The notes beneath the pieces are model-generated. The model was given only the letters and a program-made list of their open reading frames with translations, searched no databases and was not told the DNA's origin. DNA of 64,000 nucleotides from Ornithinibacillus bavariensis (GTDB lineage Bacteria > Bacillota > Bacilli > Bacillales > Amphibacillaceae), in the NCBI RefSeq assembly GCF_018333235.1, contig NZ_BORP01000002.1:62001-126000 (forward strand). The letters are read 5' to 3'. Of this stretch, positions 45,752 through 55,089 are shown in pieces. The translations under genes and the position numbers were made by a program. The first letter of the stretch is position 1. Each line of letters starts with the position of its first letter.

Positions 45752-46337
45752 GGCTTTCACCACCTCTTTCAGGAGCAAAGCATTCCTTCAGTTTCTCTCG
45801 TCCCCGATTTAGCCTAGTACGAACTGTTGCTTCATTCATATTTAATACCTGGCTAATTTCCTTTGTGGAAAACTCTTTAAAATAATACAGTATAATAACC
45901 TCTCGATACTTAATGGGCAATTCCATAACCTTACGAAATAATTCGCTTGCATAATCTTTTTCCAAGGCTTTCTCTTCAGGAGTAGTGCTCTCCTCCTTTG
46001 AGGTATGCGAGGATTGTATCAGTCGCTCTCGTAACCGTTGATTACGGGAATGCCAGCTCCGTAAGTAATCTTTACATTTATTAATTGCTATCGCGTATAT
46101 CCAGCTTTTTAGTGTTGAATTACCTTGAAAAGTACTCAATTTTTGATAAATCGTTACAAAAACCTCTTGTGTCACATCGTCTGTGTCAGCAGCGTTTTTG
46201 ACGTACGCAAATACTAGTCGTTTAATGTCATCTCCATACGTATTCATGATAGTCTCAATTGCCTGGCTTGGACTAGCTTGTAATATCTCCAGGTCTACCT
46301 TACTGTACGTCGGACGGAAAGCTTTCGAGTGGCCCAC
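45744..46337 (-). CDS. ECF-type RNA polymerase sigma factor
   Basis: A 197-residue sigma-70 factor: region 2 (about residues 35-100, with DTDDVTQEVFVTIYQKL and STLKSWIYAIAINKCKDYLR) and region 4 (YREVIILYYFKEFSTKEISQ then NEATVRTRLNRGREKL). GTG 46337 is chosen because TTAGGAGGAAAAAGA precedes it; an in-frame ATG at 46403 has no ribosome site. It is co-transcribed with its membrane anti-sigma gene and probably activates its own promoter. Confidence 0.88.
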   Translation of the reverse strand: MGHSKAFRPTYSKVDLEILQASPSQAIETIMNTYGDDIKRLVFAYVKNAADTDDVTQEVFVTIYQKLSTFQGNSTLKSWIYAIAINKCKDYLRSWHSRNQRLRERLIQSSHTSKEESTTPEEKALEKDYASELFRKVMELPIKYREVIILYYFKEFSTKEISQVLNMNEATVRTRLNRGREKLKECFAPERGGESHG

Positions 46338-46583
46338 TCTTTTTCCTCCTAACTTTCTATCTCGTATATAAGACGTGATAATTTGCTTTGATGTTTCATA
46401 CAAGAATTATTTATCGTAAGTTTACCATAGATATTCCTTTGGAAATAAAAAAATAAAGAAGTAATTCGGTATTTATTTTATATTAAAAATTTTCAATCAT
46501 ATCATTGTTCGTGATTGAATGAAATACTATACTGATTATAGATAGGCATTATAACGAGATAGGTGAATTGGGGGCAAAACAAG

Positions 46584-48239
46584 ATGAAGTATGATGCAAT
46601 TGTTGTTGGTGCAGGGCTTGCGGGTTTGGTTGCCACCGTCGAAATCGCTGATGCAGGTAAAAGAGTATTGTTGGTAGACCAGGAACCAGAAAGCTCGCTT
46701 GGGGGGCAAGCATGGTGGTCGTTTGGAGGACTATTTCTGGTTGATTCCCCTGAACAACGGAGAATGGGGATAAAGGACTCTAAGGAATTAGCGTGGCAGG
46801 ACTGGCTAGGGACGGCAGGCTTTGATCGTGAAGAAGATGAGGACTATTGGGGGAGAAAATGGGCGGAGGCATATGTGAATTTTGCCGCTGGTGAAAAAAG
46901 AGCATGGTTACATAGCTTAGGTATTCGATTCTTCCCAGTTGTAGGATGGGCAGAACGTGGAGGATATATAGCAGATGGTCATGGAAACTCTGTGCCTCGA
47001 TTCCATATCGTGTGGGGAACAGGTCCAGGTGTGGTGGCTCCATTTGAGAATAAACTTAGAGACTATATAAAAACTGGTATTGTAAATTATCTTCCAAGAC
47101 ACCGCGTTGACCATTTCATTCAAGATAATGATCGAGTGGTTGGTGTTCGTGGTGCAGTTCTTGTTCCAAGCGATGTAAAGCGTGGAGAGGAGAGCTCACG
47201 TGAGGTGGAAGGTGATTTCGAATATTATGCAGAGGCAGTCGTTGTAGCGAGTGGTGGTATTGGAGCGAACTTTGAGCTTATTCGTAAGAACTGGCCGAAG
47301 CGGTTAGGTAGTCCACCTAACCATATGATATCTGGCGTACCTGCCCATGTAGATGGGAGAATGCTAGAGATTACCGAGAGGGCAGGAGGAAGGATTGTAA
47401 ATCGAGACCGGATGTGGCATTACACAGAGGGGATTAAGAACTGGAATTCCATCTGGCCAGAACACGGGATTCGTATTTTGCCAGGACCATCTTCTATCTG
47501 GCTAGATGCAAGGGGAAGAAGATTTCCTGCACCAAATTTCCCTGGATTTGATACGTTGGGTACACTCGAGGCAATCATGAAAACAGGCTATAATTATTCC
47601 TGGTTTATTTTAACAGAAAAAATAATTGAAAAGGAATTTGCTCTATCTGGCTCGGAACAAAATCCGGATTTAACGGAAAAAAATATTCGTAAGCTGCTAA
47701 ATAGAATATTGCCCGGACCACCTGCTCCGGTCAAAGCATTTATGGACAAGGGTGAGGATTTTATTGTAGCGGATAATCTACATGATTTAGTCAATAGAAT
47801 GAATGAGTTAACAGGTGAAAATTTATTGGATGTAGTGGAAGTGGAGAGGCAAATTGTTGCTCGAGACCGAGAAATGGATAATCCTTTTACAAAAGATTTA
47901 CAGGTTACAGCACTACGGGGTGCCCGCAAGTATCGTGGGGATAAGCTGATTCGTGTAGCAACTCCACATAAGATCCTCGACTCGAAAAAAGGACCTTTAA
48001 TTGCAGTCCGTCTAAATATATTGAGTAGAAAAACACTAGGGGGCTTACAAACCGATTTATCCTCAAGAGTACTGGATTCTCATGGGAATCCAATTCCTGG
48101 CTTATTCGCAGCTGGGGAGGTAGCTGGTTTTGGAGGCGGTGGAGTGCATGGTTATCGTTCATTGGAGGGGACCTTTTTAGGTGGCTGTCTATTTTCCGGG
48201 CGTATTGCTGGAAAGAGCGTAGTGAAGGAGCTTGGTTAG
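46584..48239 (+). CDS. FAD-binding dehydrogenase (KstD/fumarate-reductase-like)
   Basis: A 551-residue flavoprotein with N-terminal FAD motif VVGAGLAGLVATVEIADAGK, a substrate domain in the middle, and the C-terminal FAAGEVAGFGGGGVHGYRSL motif. It matches the FAD-binding dehydrogenase group related to 3-ketosteroid dehydrogenase and flavocytochrome fumarate reductase; the substrate is not predictable. ATG 46584 follows GGGGG at nine bases. Monocistronic. Confidence 0.82.
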   Translation: MKYDAIVVGAGLAGLVATVEIADAGKRVLLVDQEPESSLGGQAWWSFGGLFLVDSPEQRRMGIKDSKELAWQDWLGTAGFDREEDEDYWGRKWAEAYVNFAAGEKRAWLHSLGIRFFPVVGWAERGGYIADGHGNSVPRFHIVWGTGPGVVAPFENKLRDYIKTGIVNYLPRHRVDHFIQDNDRVVGVRGAVLVPSDVKRGEESSREVEGDFEYYAEAVVVASGGIGANFELIRKNWPKRLGSPPNHMISGVPAHVDGRMLEITERAGGRIVNRDRMWHYTEGIKNWNSIWPEHGIRILPGPSSIWLDARGRRFPAPNFPGFDTLGTLEAIMKTGYNYSWFILTEKIIEKEFALSGSEQNPDLTEKNIRKLLNRILPGPPAPVKAFMDKGEDFIVADNLHDLVNRMNELTGENLLDVVEVERQIVARDREMDNPFTKDLQVTALRGARKYRGDKLIRVATPHKILDSKKGPLIAVRLNILSRKTLGGLQTDLSSRVLDSHGNPIPGLFAAGEVAGFGGGGVHGYRSLEGTFLGGCLFSGRIAGKSVVKELG

Positions 48240-48272
48240 GTAGAGCGAATAGAAAGTACGATTAGCCGATGG

Positions 48273-48304
48273 AAGGAAGCCTAGTTAAATGGTTAGGCTT
48301 CCTT
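48273..48304. terminator. Bidirectional terminator
   Basis: AAGGAAGCCTA pairs perfectly with TAGGCTTCCTT around a ten-base loop between convergent genes. Confidence 0.8.
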
Positions 48305-48312
48305 TGTACATC

Positions 48313-48963
48313 TTACCAAATGGCCTCATACAACTTCGGTTCAATTAGATTTGTATCAACAGCACATTCTTGTGCATTTTCTCCATACTGCCATGCCCAA
48401 ACATTGGCAATACATGGCGGAACTATCGGTTTATATGCTGGTGCATCCTTCTTTTTTGTCGTTCCATGTTTCGGTTCATGACTCCATAAAATGAGCTGTC
48501 TACTAACAGCTTCATTGTTGGATGCCGCAGTACAGTAAGCCTCATTAAATGTGACAGAGCTTGGATCGCCATAAATCCCAGGACGGAATCCACTTGGACG
48601 AATGGCATCTACCCAACCACGTATCCACGCTTCGTCAATTTCAAATGACCGCTCTGTATTGACAAAAATAATATTCCCTTCTGGATAGCCTAATCGGCGT
48701 GCATGGAAAATAGCATTAGCAGCTGCCACTCTTCCATTACGGTATCCAGAAGCGGAAGCGAAGTCATTGTAAATTGGTATAATCCGAACCCCATTCTGAC
48801 GAAGAAAACGTATTTCGCTCTCAGTCAATCTATCCGACACATTTTGAACCGTATTTAAGAAGCGTCCCCAAAATAGTGGTTTTCCAAGATTTTCAATCAC
48901 ACAGTTATATAAGTCTTGTGTAACCCTTGCAGCAGAATTAACACCCCATAATTCATTAACCAT
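48313..48963 (-). CDS. DUF1906 glycoside-hydrolase-like protein
   Basis: A 216-residue protein of the DUF1906/Rv2525c-like family, a TIM-barrel fold related to glycoside hydrolases: WGVNSAARVT at the start, GVRIIPIYNDF, a FVNTER strand with an acidic residue, GIYGD and terminal AWQYGENAQECAVDTNLI. Family members are thought to act on cell-wall polysaccharide. No signal peptide is visible. ATG 48963 has GGGAGAAG upstream; a longer form from 49002 is less likely. Confidence 0.8.
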   Translation of the reverse strand: MVNELWGVNSAARVTQDLYNCVIENLGKPLFWGRFLNTVQNVSDRLTESEIRFLRQNGVRIIPIYNDFASASGYRNGRVAAANAIFHARRLGYPEGNIIFVNTERSFEIDEAWIRGWVDAIRPSGFRPGIYGDPSSVTFNEAYCTAASNNEAVSRQLILWSHEPKHGTTKKKDAPAYKPIVPPCIANVWAWQYGENAQECAVDTNLIEPKLYEAIW

Positions 48964-49170
48964 ATACACTTCTCCCTTAAGTTTCATTCGTCTACATATC
49001 ATATGAACGAGAAATGGGATGGGTCATTGATTAGTTAAATCTTGGGCTGTCGTAAGTAAAGCGAGATACTATACATAAATAATACAAGGAGTATAGTTTC
49101 TAATGGTGACAAATGTGAATAAGTTATTAGGTTACTCAAAAACTAAGGTGATTTTAAAGGAGGGAAGAAA

Positions 49171-49314
49171 ATGGTCAATAAAGGTAAGGAATTTAATAAT
49201 ATGTTTAAAGAAAATAAGACACATGGTGAGCATAGGAATGGTCGAAAAAGTCAGTTTAAGAATAGCTCTGTTCACGGTGAGAAGCTGGATGAGTATTTAA
49301 ATCAGAAGGATTAG
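49171..49314 (+). CDS. Small hydrophilic protein (47 aa)
   Basis: ATG 49171 follows AAAGGAGGGAAGAAA. The protein (MVNKGKEFNNMFKENKTHGE at the start) is very polar, has no hydrophobic core, repeats an HGE tripeptide (KTHGEH and VHGEKL) and ends DEYLNQKD. A terminator follows directly. The profile is like small sporulation or stress proteins of bacilli, but I do not recognise it. An overlapping plus-strand frame at 49103 has no ribosome site. Confidence 0.6.
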   Translation: MVNKGKEFNNMFKENKTHGEHRNGRKSQFKNSSVHGEKLDEYLNQKD

Positions 49315-49320
49315 AAGGTG

Positions 49321-49362
49321 AAGGCCGGTGGGTATCATTCCTATCGGCTTAAAATTTTTCTG
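49321..49362 (+). terminator. Terminator after the 47-aa gene
   Basis: AAGGCCGGTGGG pairs with CCTATCGGCTT, with G-U pairs and one bulge, followed by AAAATTTTTC. Confidence 0.65.
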
Positions 49363-49559
49363 CTCCTTATTAAATCGAATCACTCAGCCACCTATCACAC
49401 GATATAGTTGGCTATTCAAACCCTCCACTTGAAATGAATGTGCATCTATTGTGAAGTAAGGATTATAGATAACTGTCCCGTATACTAAGTTTATTTCATA
49501 TGATGGTATATGTATTTTTAAAAGAAATTTAGAACTTATTCATAGGAGATGTATTGTTT

Positions 49560-50318
49560 ATGGGAGTATATATCAATCGAAATTCTCACCCTAATTTATT
49601 TCAGAACAGTAAGCCAATTGAAGCTCAAAATCAGGATTATTTCCATTCCGACTATATGAGGGAGCTTTTAACGAATCAAAAGGAATTACATGAGTCATTG
49701 GAGCGTGCATTAAAGTCTTTTAAAATCACCTTTCAAAAGCATCAGTATTCTGAAGATAAGCGGTGGGGTAGCATAAACAAACAGATTCAGGAACTAAGCC
49801 AATCAAGTGAAAGACAGGATTCCTTCATGACTCAGGCAAGGGAGTGGTTAGGTATGTTAGAAAAGAATAACTTGGAGCTTCAAAAAATAATACAACATGA
49901 TTCCATTGTCAAAGAGGATATGAAGGAGGAAATTTCGCGAATCCATCAATCTAATCGTGATATCGTGGGCCAGCTTGCTGCATATGAAAATTTAAATGAA
50001 CAATTAGTAGGTAAGATGGATGAACTGGTGGAACTTTATGATTCTATGTCAACCAAAATAACAGAACAAAATGAAAAGCAGGATACGGTCATTGATAATT
50101 TAGAAAAACAGGAAGCCATGATGGAAAAGTCGTACCGTCAGCTTAGCAATTTAAGATCCATTCTTTATGAGAGAACAAGCTTTGTTGCTGAGAAAATTGA
50201 GGAAAGCTATCGATTGACTTCATCTATTTTATATAAGTTCTTATCAGGCTCAGATAAACCATTAGAGATTATGTTCATGAATCATAAAAGAGATGGGGTT
50301 AAGAAAAGGGACGAGTAG
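49560..50318 (+). CDS. Coiled-coil protein of unknown function
   Basis: A 252-residue, highly charged protein. Residues about 30-210 are almost continuous coiled coil with heptad-like spacing (for example YENLNEQLVGKMDELVELYD and NLEKQEAMMEKSYRQLSNLR). There is no signal peptide or membrane segment. The start is ATG 49560 or TTG 49554 after AGGAGAT. The last 30 residues are basic. A structural or scaffold role is possible; nothing more can be said. Confidence 0.6.
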   Translation: MGVYINRNSHPNLFQNSKPIEAQNQDYFHSDYMRELLTNQKELHESLERALKSFKITFQKHQYSEDKRWGSINKQIQELSQSSERQDSFMTQAREWLGMLEKNNLELQKIIQHDSIVKEDMKEEISRIHQSNRDIVGQLAAYENLNEQLVGKMDELVELYDSMSTKITEQNEKQDTVIDNLEKQEAMMEKSYRQLSNLRSILYERTSFVAEKIEESYRLTSSILYKFLSGSDKPLEIMFMNHKRDGVKKRDE

Positions 50319-50324
50319 AAGAAC

Positions 50325-50356
50325 AAAAGACTTGTAGTCCTTGCTACAAGTCTTCC
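50325..50356. terminator. Bidirectional terminator
   Basis: AAGACTTGTAG pairs with CTACAAGTCTT around six bases; on the minus strand TTTTG follows, for the flavoprotein gene. Confidence 0.75.
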
Positions 50357-50360
50357 GCCC

Positions 50361-51425
50361 CTAATGCCGCTTATTCAACCATAAGACGCCCGATTTTACA
50401 AGTCTTGGTACGATCCCTGTTAATGCTTGATTCATCATATTACCAAAGCCATCATTTTTCCCAAGGGAGCCAAGGGTTCCTCTTAGGCGAATTTCCTTCG
50501 GCTGTTTCGGTTCTTGATTACGAAGGATTGCATTTAGAATTATCGCTACCTGTTCACCTTGAATACCAGCTAACTGAGCACTCGGTGAAAAGATAGATGA
50601 CGCACAATCTCCAATGATATAAACATTGGTTTGTTCAGGAACCTGGAAATAATCATTAACAATAATCTTCTCTTGATTATCCTTCTGGAAAGGGAGTTCT
50701 CGAACGACCTTATTAGGACGAACTCCTGCTGTCCATATCGTGACATCATTCACATAACAAACACCGTTATTACAAACACCGTCTTTTTCAACGTACTCTA
50801 CATTTGCGTGATGAAGCACCTCGACATCATTCTTGTTAAACCAATCTGCAACATAGCCTTGAATTCTTGGGTTAAATGCTCTTAATACAGATCCCCCACG
50901 GTCTAAAATTCGAATATTTAGATCTTCTCTACTCTCACGTATCTCGGAGGCAACTTCAACACCACTGAGACCAGCCCCAACAATGGTGACCTTTCCATTT
51001 GCTTTTAGGTTTCCTACCTCAAGACCAGTCTTTCGTGCTCTAGAAAAGGTTTGTACACTCTCTGTGTACACATCTGCCCCAGGGATCCCATGATAATTAT
51101 CTTCGCAACCTAATGCTACAACTAAGTAGTCATATGCTAAAGGCTCAGAGCGATCCTGGAATAAAATTAATTGGTGATCTGTATCAATTTTTACAATTTC
51201 TCCATACACATAATGTATTCTATCATCCTTGGGAAAATCATTTCGAACTTCTCGATCAGCTACTGTACCGGCAGCAATTGTGTAGAACTCAGTTTTTAAG
51301 GATTGGTACGGATTCCGATCGACAATGGTGAGTGTTACATCTGACGGTAAATCCTTATCAAGTACACCTAAGGCAACTTTGATTCCCCCATATCCGCCAC
51401 CGAGTATCACTAAGTTTTTCATCAT
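50361..51425 (-). CDS. NADH-dehydrogenase-like FAD oxidoreductase (YutJ/Ndh type)
   Basis: About 354 residues of the Ndh-2/YutJ group: FAD motif NLVILGGGYGGIKVA, NAD motif VTIVGAGLSGVEVASE, FAD-binding VYIIGDCASS and WTAGVRPN. It transfers electrons from NAD(P)H to a quinone or another acceptor. The start is one of two adjacent ATG codons (51425 or 51422) after GGGATGGGGG; earlier in-frame ATGs lack a ribosome site. The C-terminus lacks a clear membrane helix. Confidence 0.85.
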   Translation of the reverse strand: MMKNLVILGGGYGGIKVALGVLDKDLPSDVTLTIVDRNPYQSLKTEFYTIAAGTVADREVRNDFPKDDRIHYVYGEIVKIDTDHQLILFQDRSEPLAYDYLVVALGCEDNYHGIPGADVYTESVQTFSRARKTGLEVGNLKANGKVTIVGAGLSGVEVASEIRESREDLNIRILDRGGSVLRAFNPRIQGYVADWFNKNDVEVLHHANVEYVEKDGVCNNGVCYVNDVTIWTAGVRPNKVVRELPFQKDNQEKIIVNDYFQVPEQTNVYIIGDCASSIFSPSAQLAGIQGEQVAIILNAILRNQEPKQPKEIRLRGTLGSLGKNDGFGNMMNQALTGIVPRLVKSGVLWLNKRH

Positions 51426-51657
51426 TATTACCCCCATCCCCTGGTAGAAATCTAGATTGATAGTATTGGGATACGTTTTGAAAACGTTCTCGATTTCTTC
51501 TCTCATTAAGAGTAACAAAGAATTGACAGTACGACTAGGGGGAATATGAAGATAATTTTTTGTAGAAAATTATCAAAAATAGTATTCATGCTTTTTTTAT
51601 TTTAGGAAATAGTAACAGATAGCATTACCGGACTAAATAAGGAAAGGAACGAGTGTA

Positions 51658-52425
51658 ATGAAAGGAAAATTATTATTGGTTGTGACACTTATCTTTGCCA
51701 GCTCCTGGCCAATTTCCACCGTATTTGGCGAGAAAAATATGGACGAAGGTTGGTTTGACTTTATTAAAAAGGAGAAGGAGGAGCAAGAGCAAAGCCAGGA
51801 ACCACAAAAGGGTGTACATAAAAGGCATGAGGCATGGATTAAGTACAACGCAAAAGAGCTGGGAATTGATACAGAAGGAAAGGATCTTAATGAGCTAGCA
51901 AAGGAAGTAAGGGAAAAAAAGCTGCTGAAAAAGGCAGAGGAGTTGGGTATTAAGACAGAAGGAAAAAATCCAAAGGAACTTTCTGCTGAGATTCATCAGG
52001 CTAAGGTGAAAAAGGAAGCAGAAGAACTGGGAATCGATTCAAACGGTAAGGGAATGGACGTCTTAGCTGAGGAAGTAATCGATACCAAGCTTAAAAATAA
52101 AGCAAATGAATTAGGAATCAAAACGGAAGGTAAAAATAGAAGTTCTCTTTTAAAGGAGATTAACCGGTCTATCTTGATAAAAGAAGCAAAAGAATATGGT
52201 GTAGAGACAGAGGGTAAGAAACATCATGAGATTGTCATGGAAATTCACGAGGCAAAGATATATGACTCTGCTGAAAAATTAGGCATAGATACAGAAGGCA
52301 GAAAGCCAAATGAAATATTAAGTGAAATCTTCGAAAAATATGCAAGTGAAGCAAAGGAATTAAAGATTTTCCCATTTGAAGACAATAAGGATAAATTCTT
52401 TCTTGAGCACCATATGCAGGATTAA
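51658..52425 (+). CDS. Secreted protein of tandem 28-residue repeats
   Basis: A 255-residue protein with a cleavable signal peptide (residues 1-24, no lipobox) and a charged linker, then six repeats of exactly 28 residues. The ELGI-type motif starts at 67, 95, 123, 151, 179 and 207, with a degenerate seventh at 234. The unit reads A-x-E-L-G-I-D/K-T-E-G-K, then L-x-x-E, then Lys-rich. It looks like a helix-loop-helix module of the SAP/HeH type, usually a nucleic-acid-binding fold, but here exported. Function unknown. GGAAAGGAACGAGTGTA precedes the start and a terminator follows. Confidence 0.78.
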   Translation: MKGKLLLVVTLIFASSWPISTVFGEKNMDEGWFDFIKKEKEEQEQSQEPQKGVHKRHEAWIKYNAKELGIDTEGKDLNELAKEVREKKLLKKAEELGIKTEGKNPKELSAEIHQAKVKKEAEELGIDSNGKGMDVLAEEVIDTKLKNKANELGIKTEGKNRSSLLKEINRSILIKEAKEYGVETEGKKHHEIVMEIHEAKIYDSAEKLGIDTEGRKPNEILSEIFEKYASEAKELKIFPFEDNKDKFFLEHHMQD

Positions 52426-52436
52426 GAACGAATAGA

Positions 52437-52480
52437 AAGAGGATTATTCCACCTAAGCTTTAAGGAACAGTCCTCTTTAT
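52437..52480 (+). terminator. Terminator after the repeat-protein gene
   Basis: AAAGAGGATTATTCC pairs with GGAACAGTCCTCTTT (two G-U pairs) around a 12-base loop. Confidence 0.72.
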
Positions 52481-52483
52481 GTG

Positions 52484-53155
52484 TTATGAAAATTGATAAT
52501 CAGCCTCGATCATAGCAGTTATTTTAAATTGTCCTGCTTCAATAGGAGTAGTCGCGCTTTCCGTGGAAAGTCCTAGCACCATTGGTCGTGGAATTTCAGG
52601 GCGTCTAGCAGTTATTTCCTTTACTTTAAAAGGTGTTTGATTAATAGTGACACCAAGTGTTTCACCAACAATTGCTGCTTTTTCCTGGGAGTTTTTAATT
52701 GCATTTGCAAGTGCTAGGTTATAAAGTTCCTCATGATTAGAGACGGACATTTGGATATTCCGGACCGTGTTAGCACCATTTTCTACTGCAATGTCCACTA
52801 GCTTCCCCACATTTTCGATGTTATCAATAGTAATTTGAAGTAAATTAGTTATACGGTATCCACGAAAAACCTGTACACCGTTTTGGAAGTCGTAATCTAT
52901 TTCAATTTGATAATCAGAGGTTTGGATGTTTTGGCGTGGAACTCCATTTTCTAGTAAAGCATTTATGACCGTATTGGTCTTTGTGGCATTTGTTTGCTGA
53001 GCTTCCTGTAAATTTTTGCTTTCCGTTACGACACCTATTAAAATTGTTGCTTTGTCAGGAGTGGCAAGAACATAACCCTCTCCGAACAGCTTTACTTTAT
53101 GTTCACGTTGCCGAGCAGGAAAGAGTGGATTTGCTGGACTAGATGAATAGTACAT
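52484..53155 (-). CDS. SIMPL-domain (DUF541) protein
   Basis: A 223-residue protein with the SIMPL/DUF541 domain: VKLFGEGYVLATPDKATILI start, LLENGVPRQNIQTSDYQIEI and GYRITNLLQITI. Related proteins (such as BP26 and YggE) form oligomers and are linked to oxidative or envelope stress. Unlike YggE it has no signal peptide, so it is probably cytoplasmic or spore-associated. Start preceded by AGAGAGGTGAAAAA. Confidence 0.82.
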   Translation of the reverse strand: MYYSSSPANPLFPARQREHKVKLFGEGYVLATPDKATILIGVVTESKNLQEAQQTNATKTNTVINALLENGVPRQNIQTSDYQIEIDYDFQNGVQVFRGYRITNLLQITIDNIENVGKLVDIAVENGANTVRNIQMSVSNHEELYNLALANAIKNSQEKAAIVGETLGVTINQTPFKVKEITARRPEIPRPMVLGLSTESATTPIEAGQFKITAMIEADYQFS

Positions 53156-53243
53156 TTTTTCACCTCTCTTGGCTATTATATATGGTAACTATATGAATAG
53201 CATGTAATAAATGTGTGAAAAACCTATGTTTTCATGCAACTAA

Positions 53244-53271
53244 AAAGACCAAATCATTTTTGATTTGGTCT
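53244..53271 (-). terminator. Terminator of htpX
   Basis: On the minus strand GACCAAATCA pairs with TGATTTGGTC around a four-base loop, followed by TTTTT. Confidence 0.82.
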
Positions 53272-53279
53272 AATTTGTC

Positions 53280-54158
53280 CTACGCCAGACGTCTAATTCG
53301 CTCATCTAAATCTGGGTGGGTTGAGAATAATGATGCTTTACGCTTGTTATTAATTTTTAGTGTAGCAATGGAGGTTTCTTCCCCACTTTTAATTCGATTT
53401 GTATACGCCTTTAAGCTTTCTAACGCATGACGCATTTTATCTTTTCCAGCTAGATCTGCACCACCACGGTCTGCATGGTATTCACGGTGTCTAGAGTAAG
53501 CATAGACTACAATACTGCCTAGAATGGAGAAGACAATTTGGAATACAAATACAGCAATAAAGTGTACAATTGGTGCTAATTCTTCCTTCACAAAACGAGA
53601 TGCAACAAAGGCTACAATACGTGATAGGAAGACAACAAATGTATTCACAATACCCTGAAGAAGAGTCATTGTTACCATATCACCATTGGCAATATGTGCT
53701 ACCTCGTGCGCGATAACGCCTTCCACTGCATCATCATCCATCTCTTGAAGTAAACCTGTTGAAACAGCAACTAAAGAACGTTTCTTAGATGGCCCAGTAG
53801 CAAAAGCATTAACTTCTGGAGAGTTATAAATACCAACCTCTGGCATATGTGTTAGTCCAGCTGCTCTTGATAAGCGATGAACCTTTTCTACAATAGCCTT
53901 TTCATAATCATTTAGTAGACCACTTGGATCGATGATCTGAACGCCCATCATCTTCTTGGCCATCCAGCGTGACATAGCTAAAGAAATGAAGGAACCAGTA
54001 AAACCAATAACAGCACTAAAAATTAGAAGCGTAGTAAAGTTAATGGTGGTTCCATTGTTAGTAAGATAGCCTCTAACAGGTAAAATGCTAAAAATAATAC
54101 TAATGGTTAGAACTACTAAAATGTTTGTTAGTAGAAAGTAAAATATTCTCTTTCCCAT
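53280..54158 (-). CDS. htpX: Membrane zinc metalloprotease HtpX
   Basis: A 292-residue M48 protease with two N-terminal membrane segments (about 8-28 and 38-60), zinc motif [10 protein letters not shown] (about residue 140) and the third ligand in [14 protein letters not shown], plus a second hydrophobic pair between them. HtpX degrades misfolded membrane proteins. ATG 54158 has GAAAGGTGAG upstream; an in-frame ATG five codons earlier is less likely. Confidence 0.93.
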   Translation of the reverse strand: MGKRIFYFLLTNILVVLTISIIFSILPVRGYLTNNGTTINFTTLLIFSAVIGFTGSFISLAMSRWMAKKMMGVQIIDPSGLLNDYEKAIVEKVHRLSRAAGLTHMPEVGIYNSPEVNAFATGPSKKRSLVAVSTGLLQEMDDDAVEGVIAHEVAHIANGDMVTMTLLQGIVNTFVVFLSRIVAFVASRFVKEELAPIVHFIAVFVFQIVFSILGSIVVYAYSRHREYHADRGGADLAGKDKMRHALESLKAYTNRIKSGEETSIATLKINNKRKASLFSTHPDLDERIRRLA

Positions 54159-54301
54159 ATTCTCACCTTTCATTTTTAAATTTTTGAAATTGTTTTCGCA
54201 AAGATATTATGTATATTATAAAGGTAACGGACATTATTGTCATCTGGAATATATATATGTTTAGGGAAGACAAGATATTCTTAGAGGGAGAGTGGAATAA
54301 A

Positions 54302-54781
54302 GTGGAAAAGGTGAAACAGGCGATTCAGGATGATTATGCAGAGGATTATTCGTATTGCTATGGTTGTGGAAGATTGAATCAGGACGGACTTCATTTGCGA
54401 ACAGGGTGGGAAGGGGAACATACGGTAACGATCTATGAGCCGCGCCCTGAACATACGGCAATTCCGGGATTTGTATATGGTGGTGTTATTGCTTCCCTCA
54501 TTGACTGCCATGGAACCGGGTCAGCATCGCTTGCCTTACATAGAAAAAATGGCCATGAACCAGGAGATAGAGTGGAACCACCTCGATTCGTTACCGGGTC
54601 TTTGCAGGTGAATTTTCTAAAACCAACCCCACAAGGTGTTCCATTAAAGGCCATTGGAAAAGTGGAGGAGATTCATCCAAAAAAGTGGAGGGTTGTTACG
54701 GAAGTTTTTGCAGGTGAGGAATGTGTTGTAGCTGGTGAGGTAATTGCTGTAGTCATGCCTAAGACCTTTGTACAGGAATAA
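54302..54781 (+). CDS. PaaI/hotdog-fold thioesterase
   Basis: About 159 residues with the hotdog signatures CYGCGRLNQDGLHL (about residue 18), PGFVYGGVIASLIDCHG with catalytic Asp/His, and VNFLKPTPQGVPLKAIGKV. It hydrolyses an acyl-CoA thioester. GTG 54302 is preferred, with GGGAGAG upstream; earlier in-frame ATGs lack a ribosome site. Divergent from htpX. Confidence 0.82.
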   Translation: MEKVKQAIQDDYAEDYSYCYGCGRLNQDGLHLRTGWEGEHTVTIYEPRPEHTAIPGFVYGGVIASLIDCHGTGSASLALHRKNGHEPGDRVEPPRFVTGSLQVNFLKPTPQGVPLKAIGKVEEIHPKKWRVVTEVFAGEECVVAGEVIAVVMPKTFVQE

Positions 54782-55089
54782 ATGGCTACTAGGAGCTATT
54801 CTTTAATCACGAAGACTTTTGGACATAAAGTATTAAATTACTTTTTATTATTTATAATAGCATATGCATATTGAACACCGAACCCTATGGTACTTGTATA
54901 ATGTCTGGGGTTCGGTTTGTTCTAAGATTAACGTCAACACTTAGGATTCTTGAGCCAGCTACTTAGGAAGGTATTCTTTTTTGTCTTTGGAATTTGAACC
55001 CATAGGCCATTCAATAGGCATTTTTTGAATAAATATAGCCAGAGCATGGTAGAATTAGTCGTATGTTGAATTGAAAAAGAGGGAAATGT
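54782..55089 (+). other. Intergenic region with two terminator-like hairpins
   Basis: A 308-bp gap. An AAAGTA/TACTTTTT hairpin at 54825-54848 could end the thioesterase message. A second stem, CCGAACCC (54878) with GGGTTCGG (54908-54915), is followed by TTTGTTC; its loop holds GTATAATG, a possible -10 box. No gene is visible. Confidence 0.5.
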
